Notes: generated by a model not told the origin, from the sequence alone. A DNA stretch of 64,000 nucleotides from Aphrophora alni (GCA_963513935.1 OY740769.1:105875762-105939761), one strand, 5' to 3'. Counted from the stretch's first letter, positions 23,082 through 34,640 are shown. Translations and numbers: made by a program.

Positions 23082-24767
23082 TTATTGTTGTCCATTTTGG
23101 TTTTCCTGTGGTCTATTACTATTTCCCTTATTTCCCTGATCATATCTTTTTTGTTGAAAATTTGGCCTAAAACCCTGATTCATGCCATTACCACTTGCCC
23201 TATTAAATTTTTGTTGATTAGTTAACATGGGCCTATTATTGTTGTTTTGCATGTTAGGTGGTGGAAATCTAGTAAAATTATTTGGTCCCTTAAATCTATT
23301 CTCTCCTCTTGTCTCTTGAAAATGAGGTGGTGCCCTAAATCGAAATCCTTCCTGTCCTAATTGCTGTGGTTGAAAATTTTTATACATGGGTCTGTCCATA
23401 TTCATCCTATTGTCCCCCTGTCTTGCCCTATCTGGACCTAATAACTTTTGACTTTCTTGCCAACTTAAGATTAACTTTTCTAGGTCATTAACATTTTTTG
23501 GTCTAGCTGCTAACATCATTAACTCTAGTTTTTCAGGCATTTTCCTACTTATATGTCTTATAAATGTATCCATAGACATCGGCGGATCTAAAAATTGTGT
23601 CTTATTATATAAGCTCATCACATATCTAAATACTTCTTCCATCGGTCCCCTAAAATAGCTTCCTACCAATAATTTAGTTTTCAATTGTTCCTGTTTCTCT
23701 TCAGACCAAAACCTATCTAGAAATGCTACCCTAAACTCTTCAAAACTACCCCACTCATTTTTGTGTGCTTCAAACCATAACTCTGCTTCACCTTTAAAAT
23801 ATTTCCTTAAACAACCTAGCTTTATCTTCCATTGTCCCCCATTTATTTTGTTAAATGTCTCTATAGCTTCTATAAACACCTTCGGGTGCGGTTCTAACCT
23901 TTCATTTTGAAACTCTGGGATTATAGTCTCATTAATTATATTCGCACTTGTATAAGTACCCTGACTTATGCTACCCTGTTCGACAAAATTCTCTCTTATT
24001 TTCTGCATAAATTCTCCTTCGAATTTTAAGGTTAGGCTATTAATCTGATCATCTACACTACTTTTTAGTTCCAAAATTTCTTGCTTTTCTAAATTCTTCT
24101 GTTTTCCTACTTCTAAGTCTAACAAGGTTATTTTTTCATCTGTTTTCCCCAACTGCATCTCAAACTTATCTACTCTATTGTTTACATCACTCTTAACCTC
24201 TAAAATTTCTTTACAAATTTTGTTTTCAACAACCTTTAGATTATTTTTAGCTTCTAATTGATTACTCAACAACTTTACTTCCGTTTCAGATTTAACATTA
24301 TCAATTTCCTTAACTATGCTACATATTTTGTCAGACATGTCTATTTCAACTTTAACAATTTTTTCATCAAAATTATTTTCTATATCTAACCTAGTTTGCT
24401 TAATTTCTTGTCTTAGGCCCTGTTCTACATTTACATAACCTTCTTTAAATTCAGCCCTAGTTTCTTCAAATTTTTTGTACATTTCTTCTTTTAAATCTAA
24501 ATTATCTTGTCTTAGCTCTAATTTACTCTGTTTCAAGTCATTATCTATCTTATCAAGTTTAGCATTATTCTGTTCAAATTTAATATTAAATTCTTGTTTT
24601 AAATCTTGTCTTAACTCTAAAATTTCTTTTTTTGTTTCCAATCTAACTTGGTCAAATTTATTATTTAAATCTTGTTTCAAATCTACATTATTTTGTTTTG
24701 TTTCTAACCTACTCTGATTAAATTTCTGATCAAATTTACTCATCAATTGCTCAAACATACTCTCCAT
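23082..24767 (-). CDS. gag: Gypsy Gag protein
   Basis: 561 residues. The first 250 or so form a long, charged coiled coil built of repeating units such as KFDQ.RLETK and LRQDLKQEF. A capsid-like segment follows (residues about 285-440) with FKGEAELWFEAHKNEWGSFE and similar retrotransposon Gag matches. The C-terminus is rich in Asn, Gln, Arg and Gly with several FRP/RPNF-type pieces. No CCHC zinc knuckle is present; the basic Asn/Arg-rich tail may bind nucleic acid instead (inference). The gag frame is open upstream of this ATG to about 24899, where a stop lies, so a slightly longer product is possible without ATG initiation. Confidence 0.9.
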   Translation of the reverse strand: MESMFEQLMSKFDQKFNQSRLETKQNNVDLKQDLNNKFDQVRLETKKEILELRQDLKQEFNIKFEQNNAKLDKIDNDLKQSKLELRQDNLDLKEEMYKKFEETRAEFKEGYVNVEQGLRQEIKQTRLDIENNFDEKIVKVEIDMSDKICSIVKEIDNVKSETEVKLLSNQLEAKNNLKVVENKICKEILEVKSDVNNRVDKFEMQLGKTDEKITLLDLEVGKQKNLEKQEILELKSSVDDQINSLTLKFEGEFMQKIRENFVEQGSISQGTYTSANIINETIIPEFQNERLEPHPKVFIEAIETFNKINGGQWKIKLGCLRKYFKGEAELWFEAHKNEWGSFEEFRVAFLDRFWSEEKQEQLKTKLLVGSYFRGPMEEVFRYVMSLYNKTQFLDPPMSMDTFIRHISRKMPEKLELMMLAARPKNVNDLEKLILSWQESQKLLGPDRARQGDNRMNMDRPMYKNFQPQQLGQEGFRFRAPPHFQETRGENRFKGPNNFTRFPPPNMQNNNNRPMLTNQQKFNRASGNGMNQGFRPNFQQKRYDQGNKGNSNRPQENQNGQQ

Positions 24768-24892
24768 TTTCTTATTTTGATCATTATTTTCCCCACTCTT
24801 ACCTATCCTAACCTGCTCAATTACCCTAACTTCTTCATCTCCTAATTCCTTATCTGAATTTTCTTCTACTATTTCTACCCCTGATGTTTCTA

Positions 24893-25210
24893 CTAATTTT
24901 TATTCATATTTTCACACTGTCCTTTACTATCTAGAATCCCATCATCGCTATATCCCTTAAAATCTGAACCTGAATTACTATTCCCGTTCACACTTGAACA
25001 TCTACTACTGCTATTATCTAAATCTACATCTTGGTCTAAAATATTTTGTGCAAATTGTTCATTTGTTTGCTCATTACTTTGTAATTCCTTCTGTAAATTA
25101 TCAAAAATATCCCCCGTAAATTCCATCTGTTCTAAATTGTTTAAAGAATTTTGATTTCCTAACCCTATCTGTTCATTACTATTATTAACATTTACAATTT
25201 CTGACTCCAT
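24893..25210 (-). CDS. Small leader frame upstream of gag
   Basis: 105 residues, acidic and rich in Asn, Ser and Gln, starting MESEIVNVNN. It lies between the 5' LTR and gag. Its stop (24893-24895) falls just inside the upstream extension of the gag frame, which is -1 relative to it, with only about 7 bases of overlap. It could be an N-terminal Gag extension now cut off by a one-base indel, an independent leader protein, or a frameshift-linked part of Gag. No known domain recognised. Confidence 0.5.
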   Translation of the reverse strand: MESEIVNVNNSNEQIGLGNQNSLNNLEQMEFTGDIFDNLQKELQSNEQTNEQFAQNILDQDVDLDNSSSRCSSVNGNSNSGSDFKGYSDDGILDSKGQCENMNKN

Positions 25211-25338
25211 TTTTATCTTATTATATTTAACACAAAAATTTTTTAAAAAAGAATCTTTCTTATTATGATAGAGAGAGTCCTTACCTTGATTTTAAGTGTT
25301 CGCATTACCAAAATCACTGTTTATTTCGACCATAAACG

Positions 25339-25356
25339 CCCCATTGTTGGGAGCCA
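25339..25356 (-). other. Candidate primer-binding site
   Basis: Two bases after the 5' LTR the sense strand reads TGGCTCCCAACAATGGGG, starting with the TGG that pairs with tRNA CCA. It resembles the Lys-type site TGGCGCCCAAC at the start but diverges after that, so the primer tRNA is not assigned. Confidence 0.55.
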
Positions 25357-25358
25357 AT

Positions 25359-26727
25359 TGTAATAATTTAAAAATGAGGCTTGTCGTACTTGAAGAGTAC
25401 TTATTTTTTATTAAAATTGAATTCAATTATTAATTTGCTCGACTTATAGGCGCCAGATGTGTTAACATCAATTTTGAAAAAAAATGAATTTAATTATTTA
25501 TAAAATCTCTGGGGTCGCAAATTCTTTTATCGGTGTACTTACAGTGGATTTTGGTTTCAAATGAGAACACTTTGACTGAAATGTTAACAAAAAACATTTA
25601 TTAATTAATTAATAGAAAGAAAAAACACATTAACATCAATATTCAAATAAATCATATAAATCACTTATGTTATAATCCTAATATTGAATATTATTATTTC
25701 CTTTTAAGAAGGTTTAAATTTCAAAATCTTGAATTTACTCATTAAGTTGCAACTAGAAATCATTTATAAAACTGAAAAGATTAAATTTATTTATTTTTTA
25801 TTATTGAATTTACTTTACTTTCAAAGGATAAATATGTCAGTAGACATTTTTTGTTCTTTTACATGAAAAATATACTTTTAAATTTATAAAAACTAAAAAT
25901 CAAACATAATAAATTTTATACAATAAACAGATTAAATTCAGCTTGTTAAATAACAAGTTTTACCAGTCCATTGTCGTAAAATACATTACTCAATTGTGTT
26001 CCAGGCAGCATGGTATTTGATGTCGCCATTCTGTCCGCGGAAAAACTTCAATCGCAATTCGCGAATGTTTGTATTGAGAAAGTCTATCAATTTATTAGTC
26101 CATTCTACGCCTTATGATTGTTCATTTTCCGACCATATTTTGATACTACACGCACGATTGTCTATTGTCTTTTTTCGTAACACGCTATTCGTATCAAACA
26201 CTTCTAATAGTCAGTTCTACTTCAAAATTAATACGATTTTATCATACTCGTCTACATTGTCCAAGTACTTATTTAAAACTGTCTGTATGACACACTTTAT
26301 CTGTCCAAATACACAATTAAAGTATTCTGAATTTACGTCCATTGTTTTTCAGCACTTAACTCTGACACAACCATCACCTATCAACTTCCAACTAAGACTT
26401 TTCTAAAAAACACAACTTGTCACTCCAAACGCTGGACTTCGACTGACTTGTTGCCATGAGGCAATTCTCACTTCCGAAAGCGTTCCTTCCGGTACTGTTC
26501 GCACATTTTACCACACTTCCGTAAAACACAAATAATTTACATAACATAACAATCAAACTAAATTACATTAAAATTAAACATAATAATTCATACTGTTGTC
26601 TTGAAAATCCATTTTGTTCCTATAAATGAATTTACTAAATACAATTCATGATCCAGACATCCGGTCTCAGTTCATGCACCCGCGGATTTTAAACATATTA
26701 TAAATTTTGATTTTTCTCATCATTACA
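25359..26727 (-). repeat. 5' LTR of the gypsy element (right copy)
   Basis: 1369 bp, matching 14520-15884 apart from one extra TTAA unit near 25605-25612, which accounts exactly for the length difference. It drives the minus-strand transcript. Confidence 0.93.
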
Positions 26728-26788
26728 CCCTGGCATATGTCCCCCCCCCCCCCAATAATGAACTGGTGATGATGCCCATGCTAATAAC

Positions 26789-27800
26789 TACCACACGTCT
26801 GATTTTGATATTTAACTGGTGCTAACATTTGTCTATTCATTGTTAATAAAATATTTTCTAAACTTATAATAAATATTTTCTTATCCAAAATCCTAACAAC
26901 AGCAGACTATCGATTTGTATATTCTAATAAGAGAGTGAGAACGTCAATAACCTGATCCACAAATTACGTTTAAACACAATTCAGGCCTACGTTCTACCAC
27001 TTTAATGGAATAACAGCTTGTATTATAATTGTAACATAACACAGCTTCATAAATAACCTTTCATAATATAAACTGAGCTTGTCCCGGCTTATGTAAATAT
27101 ATAGGAAAGAATAACCTAGAGTACAAAATTTCACATTATACTCGTACTTCGAAGTTATAACAATAGATTTCCAGCGACAGACATGCTTTGGCTTTGGTCC
27201 AGAACCAAATCTTTTGCCCAATCACAAAACTCTTTGGATGTGCAGTCAACCAAACGTCCTCTTCATATTATATATATCTACATTTTGTTAATGTAATTCA
27301 AACCCACTCGAAGCTATGTCGCCATATTTATCTTTTCTACCATAATCCATTTTGGTCAAATGTTTACAGACACGAAATTTTTGATTTAATAAAACCAAAA
27401 TATTGTAAACAAATAATTGCACTGAAAAAGAAATTAAAATTATTAAGCGGAAATTTTGTGTGGATTGTCTTATTCCTTGGATGTAGCCTATTACCCACTC
27501 TTGACAAATCTCATTCTAAATATTTTAATTACATTTTCCCCATTGTTACAATATACGCAAAATGCAATAATGTTAATATTTGCGTCAACAGTGTTATTAT
27601 TCTATTAACTGAAATATATTTACAAATTTGAGTTTTTACCTTAAAAAATCCCAAAATTCGAAAATTTGTTGATTTTCAGCTTAAAAGGAGCAAACAAAAA
27701 TTAATTTTAACTATTTAAAAGAAATCAATTTTATTACATTATACTACTATTAATAAATATATTATAAATACATATTGATATTGATTTGTGAGATATTAGA
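26789..27800. other. Intergenic interval
   Basis: AT-rich. A 147-codon open stretch at 27188-27631 has low-complexity composition and no recognisable domain, so I do not call it a gene. Confidence 0.4.
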
Positions 27801-27804
27801 TAGA

Positions 27805-28712
27805 AAAAAAAAACTGGAACACAAGATCTCACAAAAATTACGTTTACTTAATAACTATATTGTAAACAAAGACCAGAGCACTGTGGTGACAATATATACA
27901 AGTACACTTTCAAAACTCCCTTACCACACTTGGGAATAAACAAAATAACAAAAAACAATTCTCAATACTGTACAAGAATTCTTATGATTCATGTAAAAGT
28001 TTATATTTGTATCTATTATTAAATATTAACCTTTTTATGTTGTTAAGTTATGGAATTTTCAGCATAGTTTTTATCATTCTTGTAAAAGTAAATACATGTA
28101 TCTATTTTTAATATTATGGTTTAATATGTTAATAGAATTTGTAACATAGCTTGTATCATTCGTATTATTGTTTAATATGTTAAGAGAATAGATTAGCATA
28201 GTTTTTATTCATGTATCATTAAAAAAAATTTATCTACTATTATTATTCTAGTTAATATGTTAAGATAATTAGTTTAGGGGTGATTATATTGTAAATTTTA
28301 AAACATCTTTGTATGTTAGAGGATTGGGCCTTCCCGCTCCAGGTAACAATACGGGTGTTTGAACTGTCAACCCTATTGTTGATAGGTCAATGCACCAGAT
28401 GAGTGGGGTAGGGAAACTGGTCACTTTAGTTGTAAATAGTTTTAATTTAGTCTTTGTTAAGATTCCCTCTGAGTATGACAACTTTGTTGTAATAGCTATA
28501 AGGGTCTAATAGGAATAAACATTTTACTTTTGACAAAAAGTTTGTTTTTTGTTATTTTGTTTATTCCAAAGTGTGGTAAAGTGACTTTTAAAAGTGTACT
28601 TGAACTATATTGTAGCTCATGTATCACTGAGGATGGCGACTTTGTCCTTGAACCGCGTTCAATTAAGTAAAAGTATTTTTTGTGAGATCTTGTGTTCTAG
28701 TTTTTTCCTTAT
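27805..28712. mobile_element. Foldback-type element with long terminal inverted repeats
   Basis: The sequence from GAACACAAGATCTCAC (27818) to the segment with AATAAACAAAATAACAAAAA (about 27960) reappears inverted at about 28540-28700. The arms are about 160 bp, well matched at both ends and diverged in the middle. The centre (about 27985-28270) is an imperfect tandem repeat of roughly 75 bp around TTTAATATGTTAA. No coding frame. The target duplication was not resolved. Confidence 0.75.
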
Positions 28713-29486
28713 AAATATATTATTCGTTACTATATTTAGACAAAGGTATTCTGATATGAAAAATATTTACACTACCGATAACAGAATATATTTTCAAACT
28801 ATTTATTAATATTATTTTAGGCTGAGTTGCAATTTTTTTTAACTCCTGTATTTGCATTATCTAAGCAAAATAAATCAAATTAAAAGACAGAGACAAAATC
28901 AACTTTAATGAAACGTAACCGGATAAACCATAGTAATTGGTTGGACAATTAAAATGAAAACTACAATTGATTTCCATACTTTGATCAAACCGTATAATAT
29001 TTCGAAATTATGAGTTTCTTTGTGTGTGTTCATTTCAGTTATTCTTTTAAAATTGTCTGTAATAGTAAATAAAAATTTAAAGACCTAAACCTATTACAGA
29101 TGACAGCGACAAATTGTCAGTAACAAACATATCGTTTCGAGTCTATATGCTTAGACACGTAAAGATCAATCAAAAACGAATATGTCATGTGTTGACTGGC
29201 TCGATTATGACAGTCAGTCATATTGTAAAGAGTGGGGGGGGCGTATATAGAATGGCTTTGTATGTTAATGCCACCAACACCCTTCTCCCCCGCTAAAATT
29301 AAAACAGATAATTCACAGGTAGCAATTTTAATAAGACAAGAGTGCAATTCAAAATAAGACAATAAGACAAGAGTGCAATTCAAATGATTACTGATTTATT
29401 TTTCATCAGAAATTAAATAAACAAACTAAATAGGCCCTATTAAGTTATAATAATTTGTTTTCGCCATTCCGAATATTGTTATATTA
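28713..29486. other. Intergenic interval with a short dispersed repeat
   Basis: No gene seen. A block at about 29305-29420 recurs inverted near 36.36-36.48 kb. Confidence 0.45.
29305..29420 (+). repeat. Dispersed repeat, copy A
   Basis: CAATTTTAATAAGACAAG and ACTGATTTATTTTTCATCAG also occur, inverted and with modest divergence, at 36360-36475. A 22-base stretch around AATAAGACAAGAGTGCAATT is duplicated in tandem inside this copy. Confidence 0.55.
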
Positions 29487-29772
29487 ATTCAAATATATAA
29501 GACTTACCGTCGTCAATATTCTGTTTGCGTCGTTCAAACGACGGCCGTTTCGGCTATTCAGCCTTACTCTGTGCAGTAAGGACGTAGACAATGATTCATG
29601 AATCAATTTTAATCGTATGTACGTGTAAGTGTTTCGTGTGTAATTTTGCTCTTGTGTAATGTGTATAAGTATTTGTAATAAACGAAAAAAACCAGATTAC
29701 TTTACAACTTGATAATGGCTTGATAATGACGCAAACAGAATATTGACGACGGTAAGTCTTATATATTTGAAT
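29487..29772. mobile_element. MITE with perfect 45-bp inverted repeats
   Basis: The 45 bases starting ATTCAAATATATAAGACTTA are repeated inverted at 29728-29772 without a mismatch. The 286-bp element has no coding capacity. Perfect arms suggest recent insertion or recent homogenisation. The target duplication is ambiguous because the flanks are AT repeats. Confidence 0.85.
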
Positions 29773-31941
29773 AAATATTAAGATCCAAAAATTTATTCAC
29801 CCGTTTTCAATGAAGATGAAAATACAGTTTTACTAAAGTTAAAACAAAATTGAATTTATTATTTCATTTAGTTCTTGTAGGGGAAAAGCGGGTATAGATG
29901 GGTGTCCACAACTGACATTTTTAGAGAGTTATCAACGATTAGGCCTACGTTTTGTTGGTTTACTATATAGTTTGTAAATGGGAAACTTTGTGCACTATTT
30001 ATCGGTTATAATTCCAGCAATTATTTCTATGACAAATTTGATTTTATTTCTAACATCAAATTATTATTCTTCAAAATATCTAGATGTGGTGAAAATAATG
30101 GGGAATTTGATGTTTTTAATAATTTAGAAGAAATCGCCGGAAGAAATTCCTTAATTACACTAAACATGACGGGAATATTTGTTGAATGTTTAAACTGTTA
30201 ATACCACTACCCTAGCGAAATTGATTTTAGAATTTTAATAAGACCTGATTCATAGACAACATATGTTAGGTTTAGTTTGATTTTTTCTTTTTGTTTTAAA
30301 GCGTTTTCGGTTGTCATCGCCTTAATAAAAAAGGAAGAAATAGCATAAAATAGAGACTCGTAACCTTCAAATATTAGGATCAGAACAGCACAAAAGTTGG
30401 GTAAGAGAGACCTGATGGGAAAGATGGTCTAACCTAAGACTATATAAAGAATGTGTAGAACCAGTTAGAGACGTTGGGATAGCCCCACACACTTATACAT
30501 TATAAGTTAGTCTCTGAGGGTAATTATGTTAAAAATAATATTTAAACTATTAAACCTGTTTTAACGGATATTTCTATTTGATTATTGTATCTATTGTATT
30601 GTATTATTGTTTGTAATAGGATTAATGTTTATTTTACGTAAGTTATCAACATCCATTTAGACGACAATATTTATTTAAACACTGTTTGGTACATTGATAC
30701 CTCTAAGCCTAATAATTATTAAAAGGAACGTCTTGTGTTGTATTTCTCACTTTCTACCCATGGACTTAAGAGAATCCCTTCATGTGTGCTGTCTTAACGA
30801 CCTTCAGTTATCCTTTATCACTTTATACTTCGATGAGTTAGTTTTAAAATCTGACGTCTGAATTATTTAATTTTGAAATTATTATTCTTCATTTTCCTTC
30901 TAAGCGAATTTTTAAATAAACTTTTTTTAAACAAAAGACTGGATGAAGTATTTTGTCTTGGTATACAGAAGTGGAATTTCTATTACACAGTTGGATTGCA
31001 ACTAATGTAAACAGACTATGTCATAGAAGAATAAAATCATTGATACATTCCTTTTAAATTATTTTCATGATGGTGAATCTTGCCTGTGGGTATTTGTTGC
31101 CAATCTTAATTATTAAGTAAACAAACAGTATTATTTGCCATATTTCTAACATAGTAGAATTGGTAGTTAATAGTTTAAAAATTAAATACTTTATATACTT
31201 TATTTAAATACGCTTTAGAAGATTGACTAATCATTAAAACAATTTTGATAAAGTTTAGGTAAAATGTGGAGAATTATAACTCAACTGTGCTTTAAAAATA
31301 ATTACGGAATATTTGTAGATATGGGGATATCTGCCGAGAAAACACTTCATAGTACTAAAGAAAATTTTGTAATCACTGTAAAGTACCCATTGGAACAGAA
31401 CTGGCTCAAATCTTGTTCTACTAACCCCTATTTTCTTGAAATATCTCACAGGACAGTGACACGTTAAGAAATCTATTGTGTCCTGTCTACCTAGTGGCCT
31501 AATAAATAGTTTGACTTTAAATTTGGAAATTCTATAAATCTCTTTGCTTTCCTAAGCCTAGTAATTTTAATAGTAAATTTTAAAATCATCGTTACATGTA
31601 TGATGAAAACTCCTTTCTTAAGATATCATATGATTTAGAGAACTAAACATTCACCTCTCAAAATTTGCCCTTTTATGCTAATCAAAATCTTCTAAGCTTT
31701 CAAATCTAAAAACAATTTCTACTAATTATTTTTAACCACAGATACATATTAAACCACTGATAGTTCAATACTAAAGCAATAATATAAAGAATTTAGATTT
31801 TTATCAGAGGATCTAAATACATAACATATTTAATATTGAGCTAAAAAGTAGTTCTTTTTTCCCAACATCTCCTTCATCACTAAAAACTAGAATATTTTGC
31901 TTATAAAATATAATAAATAAATATCTAATTTGTGTGTTTAG
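29773..31941. other. Intergenic interval
   Basis: No convincing exon found, including upstream exons for the chitin deacetylase fragment. Contains the SINE-like copy at 30355-30500. Confidence 0.4.
30355..30500 (-). repeat. SINE-like dispersed repeat, copy B
   Basis: The inverted relative of 39290-39435, sharing GAGAGACCTGAT(A/G)GGAAAGATG and CTAACC(C/T)AAGACTA segments. Its polymerase III boxes are more worn than in the other copy. Confidence 0.55.
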
Positions 31942-32748
31942 GTACCACAAATGATAACAATTACTTTCAATGGAGCTATCAATGTCGATAATATTGACTT
32001 GTATGATGAGATCTTCAACGGACAACGACAAAATCCTAATGGCTGCCAAATCCAAGGTACATATTTCATGTCTCACAAGTACTCAAACTATGCTGCTATA
32101 CAAGACTTGCACAGAAAAGGTCATGAAATCGCTGTGCTCTCTTTAACTCACAAAGATGATCCTAAATACTGGACCGATGGTTCTTATGATGATTGGTTAG
32201 CTGAAATGGCAGGTGGAAGATTGATTATAGAATGATTCGCTAACATCACTGATGGTTCCGTTATTGGTATCAGAGCACCTTATCTTCGCGTTGGTGGAAA
32301 TAAACAGTTTGAAATGATGGCTGATCAATACTTTGTCTATTATGCATCTATCACAGCTCCTCTGGGTCGTGTCCCTATCTGGCCTTACACACTCTATTTC
32401 CGTATGCCTCACAAATGTAATGGTAATGCACAGAACTGTCCAAGCAGAAGTCATCCAATTTGGGAGATGGTAATGAATGAATTGGATCGTAGGGATAACC
32501 CAACTTTTGATGAAAGTCTGCCTGGTTGTCACATGGTTGACTCCTGTTCTAACATTCAAACTGGTGATCAATTTGCTCGTCTTTTGAGGCACAACTTCAA
32601 CCGTCACTTCAACACCAATCGTGCTCCTCTGGGACTTCACTTCCATGCTCCATGGTTAAAGAGCAAAAAGGAATTTAATGAAGAACTTATAAAATTTATT
32701 GAAGAAATGCTGGACCAAAATGAAGTTTACTTTGTCACCATGTTACAG
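31942..32748 (+). pseudogene. Chitin deacetylase (group I, CDA1/CDA2-like) exon, broken
   Basis: One large exon with an intact acceptor (TTTAG before GTACCACAA) and donor (CAG/GTTAGT). It encodes most of a polysaccharide deacetylase domain of the insect serpentine/vermiform type: VPQMITITF, NPNGCQIQGTYFMSHKYSNY, EMAGGRLIIE, IRAPYLRVGGN, WPYTLYFRMPHKC, SNIQTGDQF, LGLHFHAPWL, VYFVTM. Intact family members deacetylate chitin in cuticle and tracheal matrix. Here a TGA (32233-32235) replaces a codon between LIIE and FANIT. The TFDD box reads TFNG, and the first His of the HS.TH metal-binding box reads Leu. Retained splice sites point to a DNA-level duplicate, not a retrocopy. Apart from the stop the frame stays open, so decay is fairly recent. 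Confidence 0.88.
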
Positions 32749-34640
32749 GTTAGTAAAATTAAATTTTGTCAATATAAAAATACTATTTAATAATTTTTAT
32801 TACAATCTTTTCAAATCTAACAACAAATTGGAAACTTAATATTTAAAATGTATACAAAACTTTGAATTGTTAAAAATGTATAATACAGCAAGAGTAGAAA
32901 TCGGTTAAAAACCAAATTCTGATAATTTAATTTGTCTGCCTATTAAACTTATTCAACCCATTTAAATAAAAACTTTTGATGCAAACCACTAAAATGTTAT
33001 TACTGTTGGAGATGATACACATAATTATTAGAAATTTGAATTACTTGAGAAAACATTTTCTAGCTGTTCTTGTGATTACAGGCATAAATCGAAAGTAAAT
33101 TTCATACTTTAGGAAATAAATATCTCAGTTCTCAAGATATATTGATACATATTATACCAACTCTACTTTATTAAATAAATCCTTTGACACCTTTAGGTTT
33201 TAACTTTTTCTTTAATTATAAAATTAAGTTTAAAAATCATTTACAATAAAAAAACCAATTATTGTCCAAATTTGATACACTTAATAATTATACAATTAAC
33301 GTCTTAATCTACTACTTATTCTAAGTACATAGTTAAATATAAGTTACTTATTCTACAATGTCTTAAACTAAAATAAAGAAATAAGAGTGCATCAGAATTT
33401 TTTACTTTTAATTATTCTGATTAAATGCTCCGGCTAACTGAAATTTATTATTTATTACATATTTTCTCTTTACGGGTTCGTTAGGTTCTTTGGTGACTAC
33501 AATTTACATATAAAATAGAATTTGGTGGTAGTTTGTTTAATTGAGATTGTCCATTAATTTGTACTTATCGGCTTGGAAGTTTTATTACAGCTCCAATATT
33601 CCTGGTTCCTTGAATGTGGTTCCCGTGTAGACTGCCAGTAGATGGATTGATTTGCCTTAATCTTTTCGACGAATCTTCTTTTCTTCTTACACTTGTATTC
33701 TCACACACTTCTGTGACGACGATTACTTTTTAATTTATTGTATGATTATTCCTGTTCAAACACTTTTATAACGACGCTATTACTCACACACTTTTATGTC
33801 AACGACTCTTTTAAACTTATAAACGACGATTATCTTTTAACTATTCTTCGGAGATTATTATTAAATACTTATACAAAAAAAGACGCAGTTACTATTTAAT
33901 TTTGACGGTTGATTTCGACTAAATCTTTCACAACGATCTTCTTTTCTACTAAAGAAACACTTGCTCCGGAACTCCCTCCTTCAATCAGTTAACAACCAAA
34001 AAAAACCCCATGCGCTTCTCTTCCACCCCTATTTGTAATGTTTATTTTCAAACGCTTTCTTCCGATCCTCTTCCTTCATTGGCTTATTTTAACTCTTGTA
34101 CGTTATTTTAGAACTGGCGCAATTCCTTTCATTGGTCCTTTTCCAATATTTTCGGTTGAAGGCATTGATTTTTGGAATGGTTTATTTGACTCCTTGAGAT
34201 CAGTGACTGATGTTAGAATAGTTTTTCTAGCTGTCAACCCTTTCAACTCTTTACAATTTATGGCCTGCCGAGCACTGAACTTTTGGGAGCCCTGTATTTC
34301 GTTACAATATTTAGTGATTTACACCGTTGCAACTTGAACTTCATATTAAATCATTAGTCACTAGGAATATTTTACGACAAATAATATGTTAAAAACTTGA
34401 TTTTTCTGAATTTGATCGAAATGAATGGAAATCAGAAAAAATACATTCATGATGAATGAAGGTAATCTTTTGAACCTTGGCCATTTAATTAAGCGTTATA
34501 TTAAAAAAGTTAGGGTGGTTTAAATATAAACAGCCTGTAAATGTTAATTTAATTTAATATTAGTATGTAGACATGTTTCTACCAGAGAGTCGGGAGAGGT
34601 CTGATTTGAATTATAAAGGATATACAGTCTATAAGATGAA
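32749..34640. other. Interval downstream of the deacetylase exon
   Basis: AT-rich. Short degenerate repeats around CACACTTTTATGTCAACGAC lie at about 33.70-33.84 kb. No gene recognised. Confidence 0.4.

Larger units (their letters stand above)
14520..26727 (-). mobile_element. Ty3/gypsy LTR retrotransposon, structurally complete
   Basis: Two LTRs (1365 and 1369 bp) begin TGTAAT and end ATTACA on the plus strand. A 4-bp CCCT repeat flanks the element (14516-14519 and 26728-26731). By eye the LTRs agree throughout apart from a 4-bp TTAA repeat-unit difference, so insertion looks recent. Minus-strand order: 5' LTR (right), primer-binding site, a small leader frame, gag, pol (protease-RT-RNase H-integrase), a 3.7-kb frame-less region, 3' LTR (left). 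Protease-RT-RNase H-integrase order defines Ty3/gypsy. gag and pol have no internal stops, so the element may be able to move. No env frame was found. Confidence 0.95.
10643..26780 (+). mobile_element. hAT element carrying two nested insertions
   Basis: The 8-bp direct repeat CTAATAAC lies exactly at both edges (10635-10642 and 26781-26788). The termini are inverted: CACGGGCGTCATCGCC on the left and, read on the minus strand, CATGGGCATCATCACC on the right. Poly-G/poly-C runs lie just inside both ends. Eight-base duplications and short TIRs are hAT hallmarks, and the interior carries a hAT transposase relic. Without the gypsy element (14520-26727) and the Tigger piece the element would be about 3.3 kb. 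Its right arm is only about 50 bp (26728-26780). Confidence 0.9.

Noticed and set aside
26741..26753. Poly-C run suggesting a structural motif
   Set aside because: It is the subterminal part of the hAT right end, mirrored by the G/C runs at 10656-10685. Read length may also be inaccurate in homopolymers.
27188..27631. 147-codon open frame on the plus strand
   Set aside because: Rich in Ile, Asn, Lys and Tyr as expected from AT-rich DNA, with no domain, splice context or homologue I recognise.
34038..34337. 99-codon hydrophobic frame
   Set aside because: No exon signals, no recognisable family, and composition consistent with T-rich DNA.
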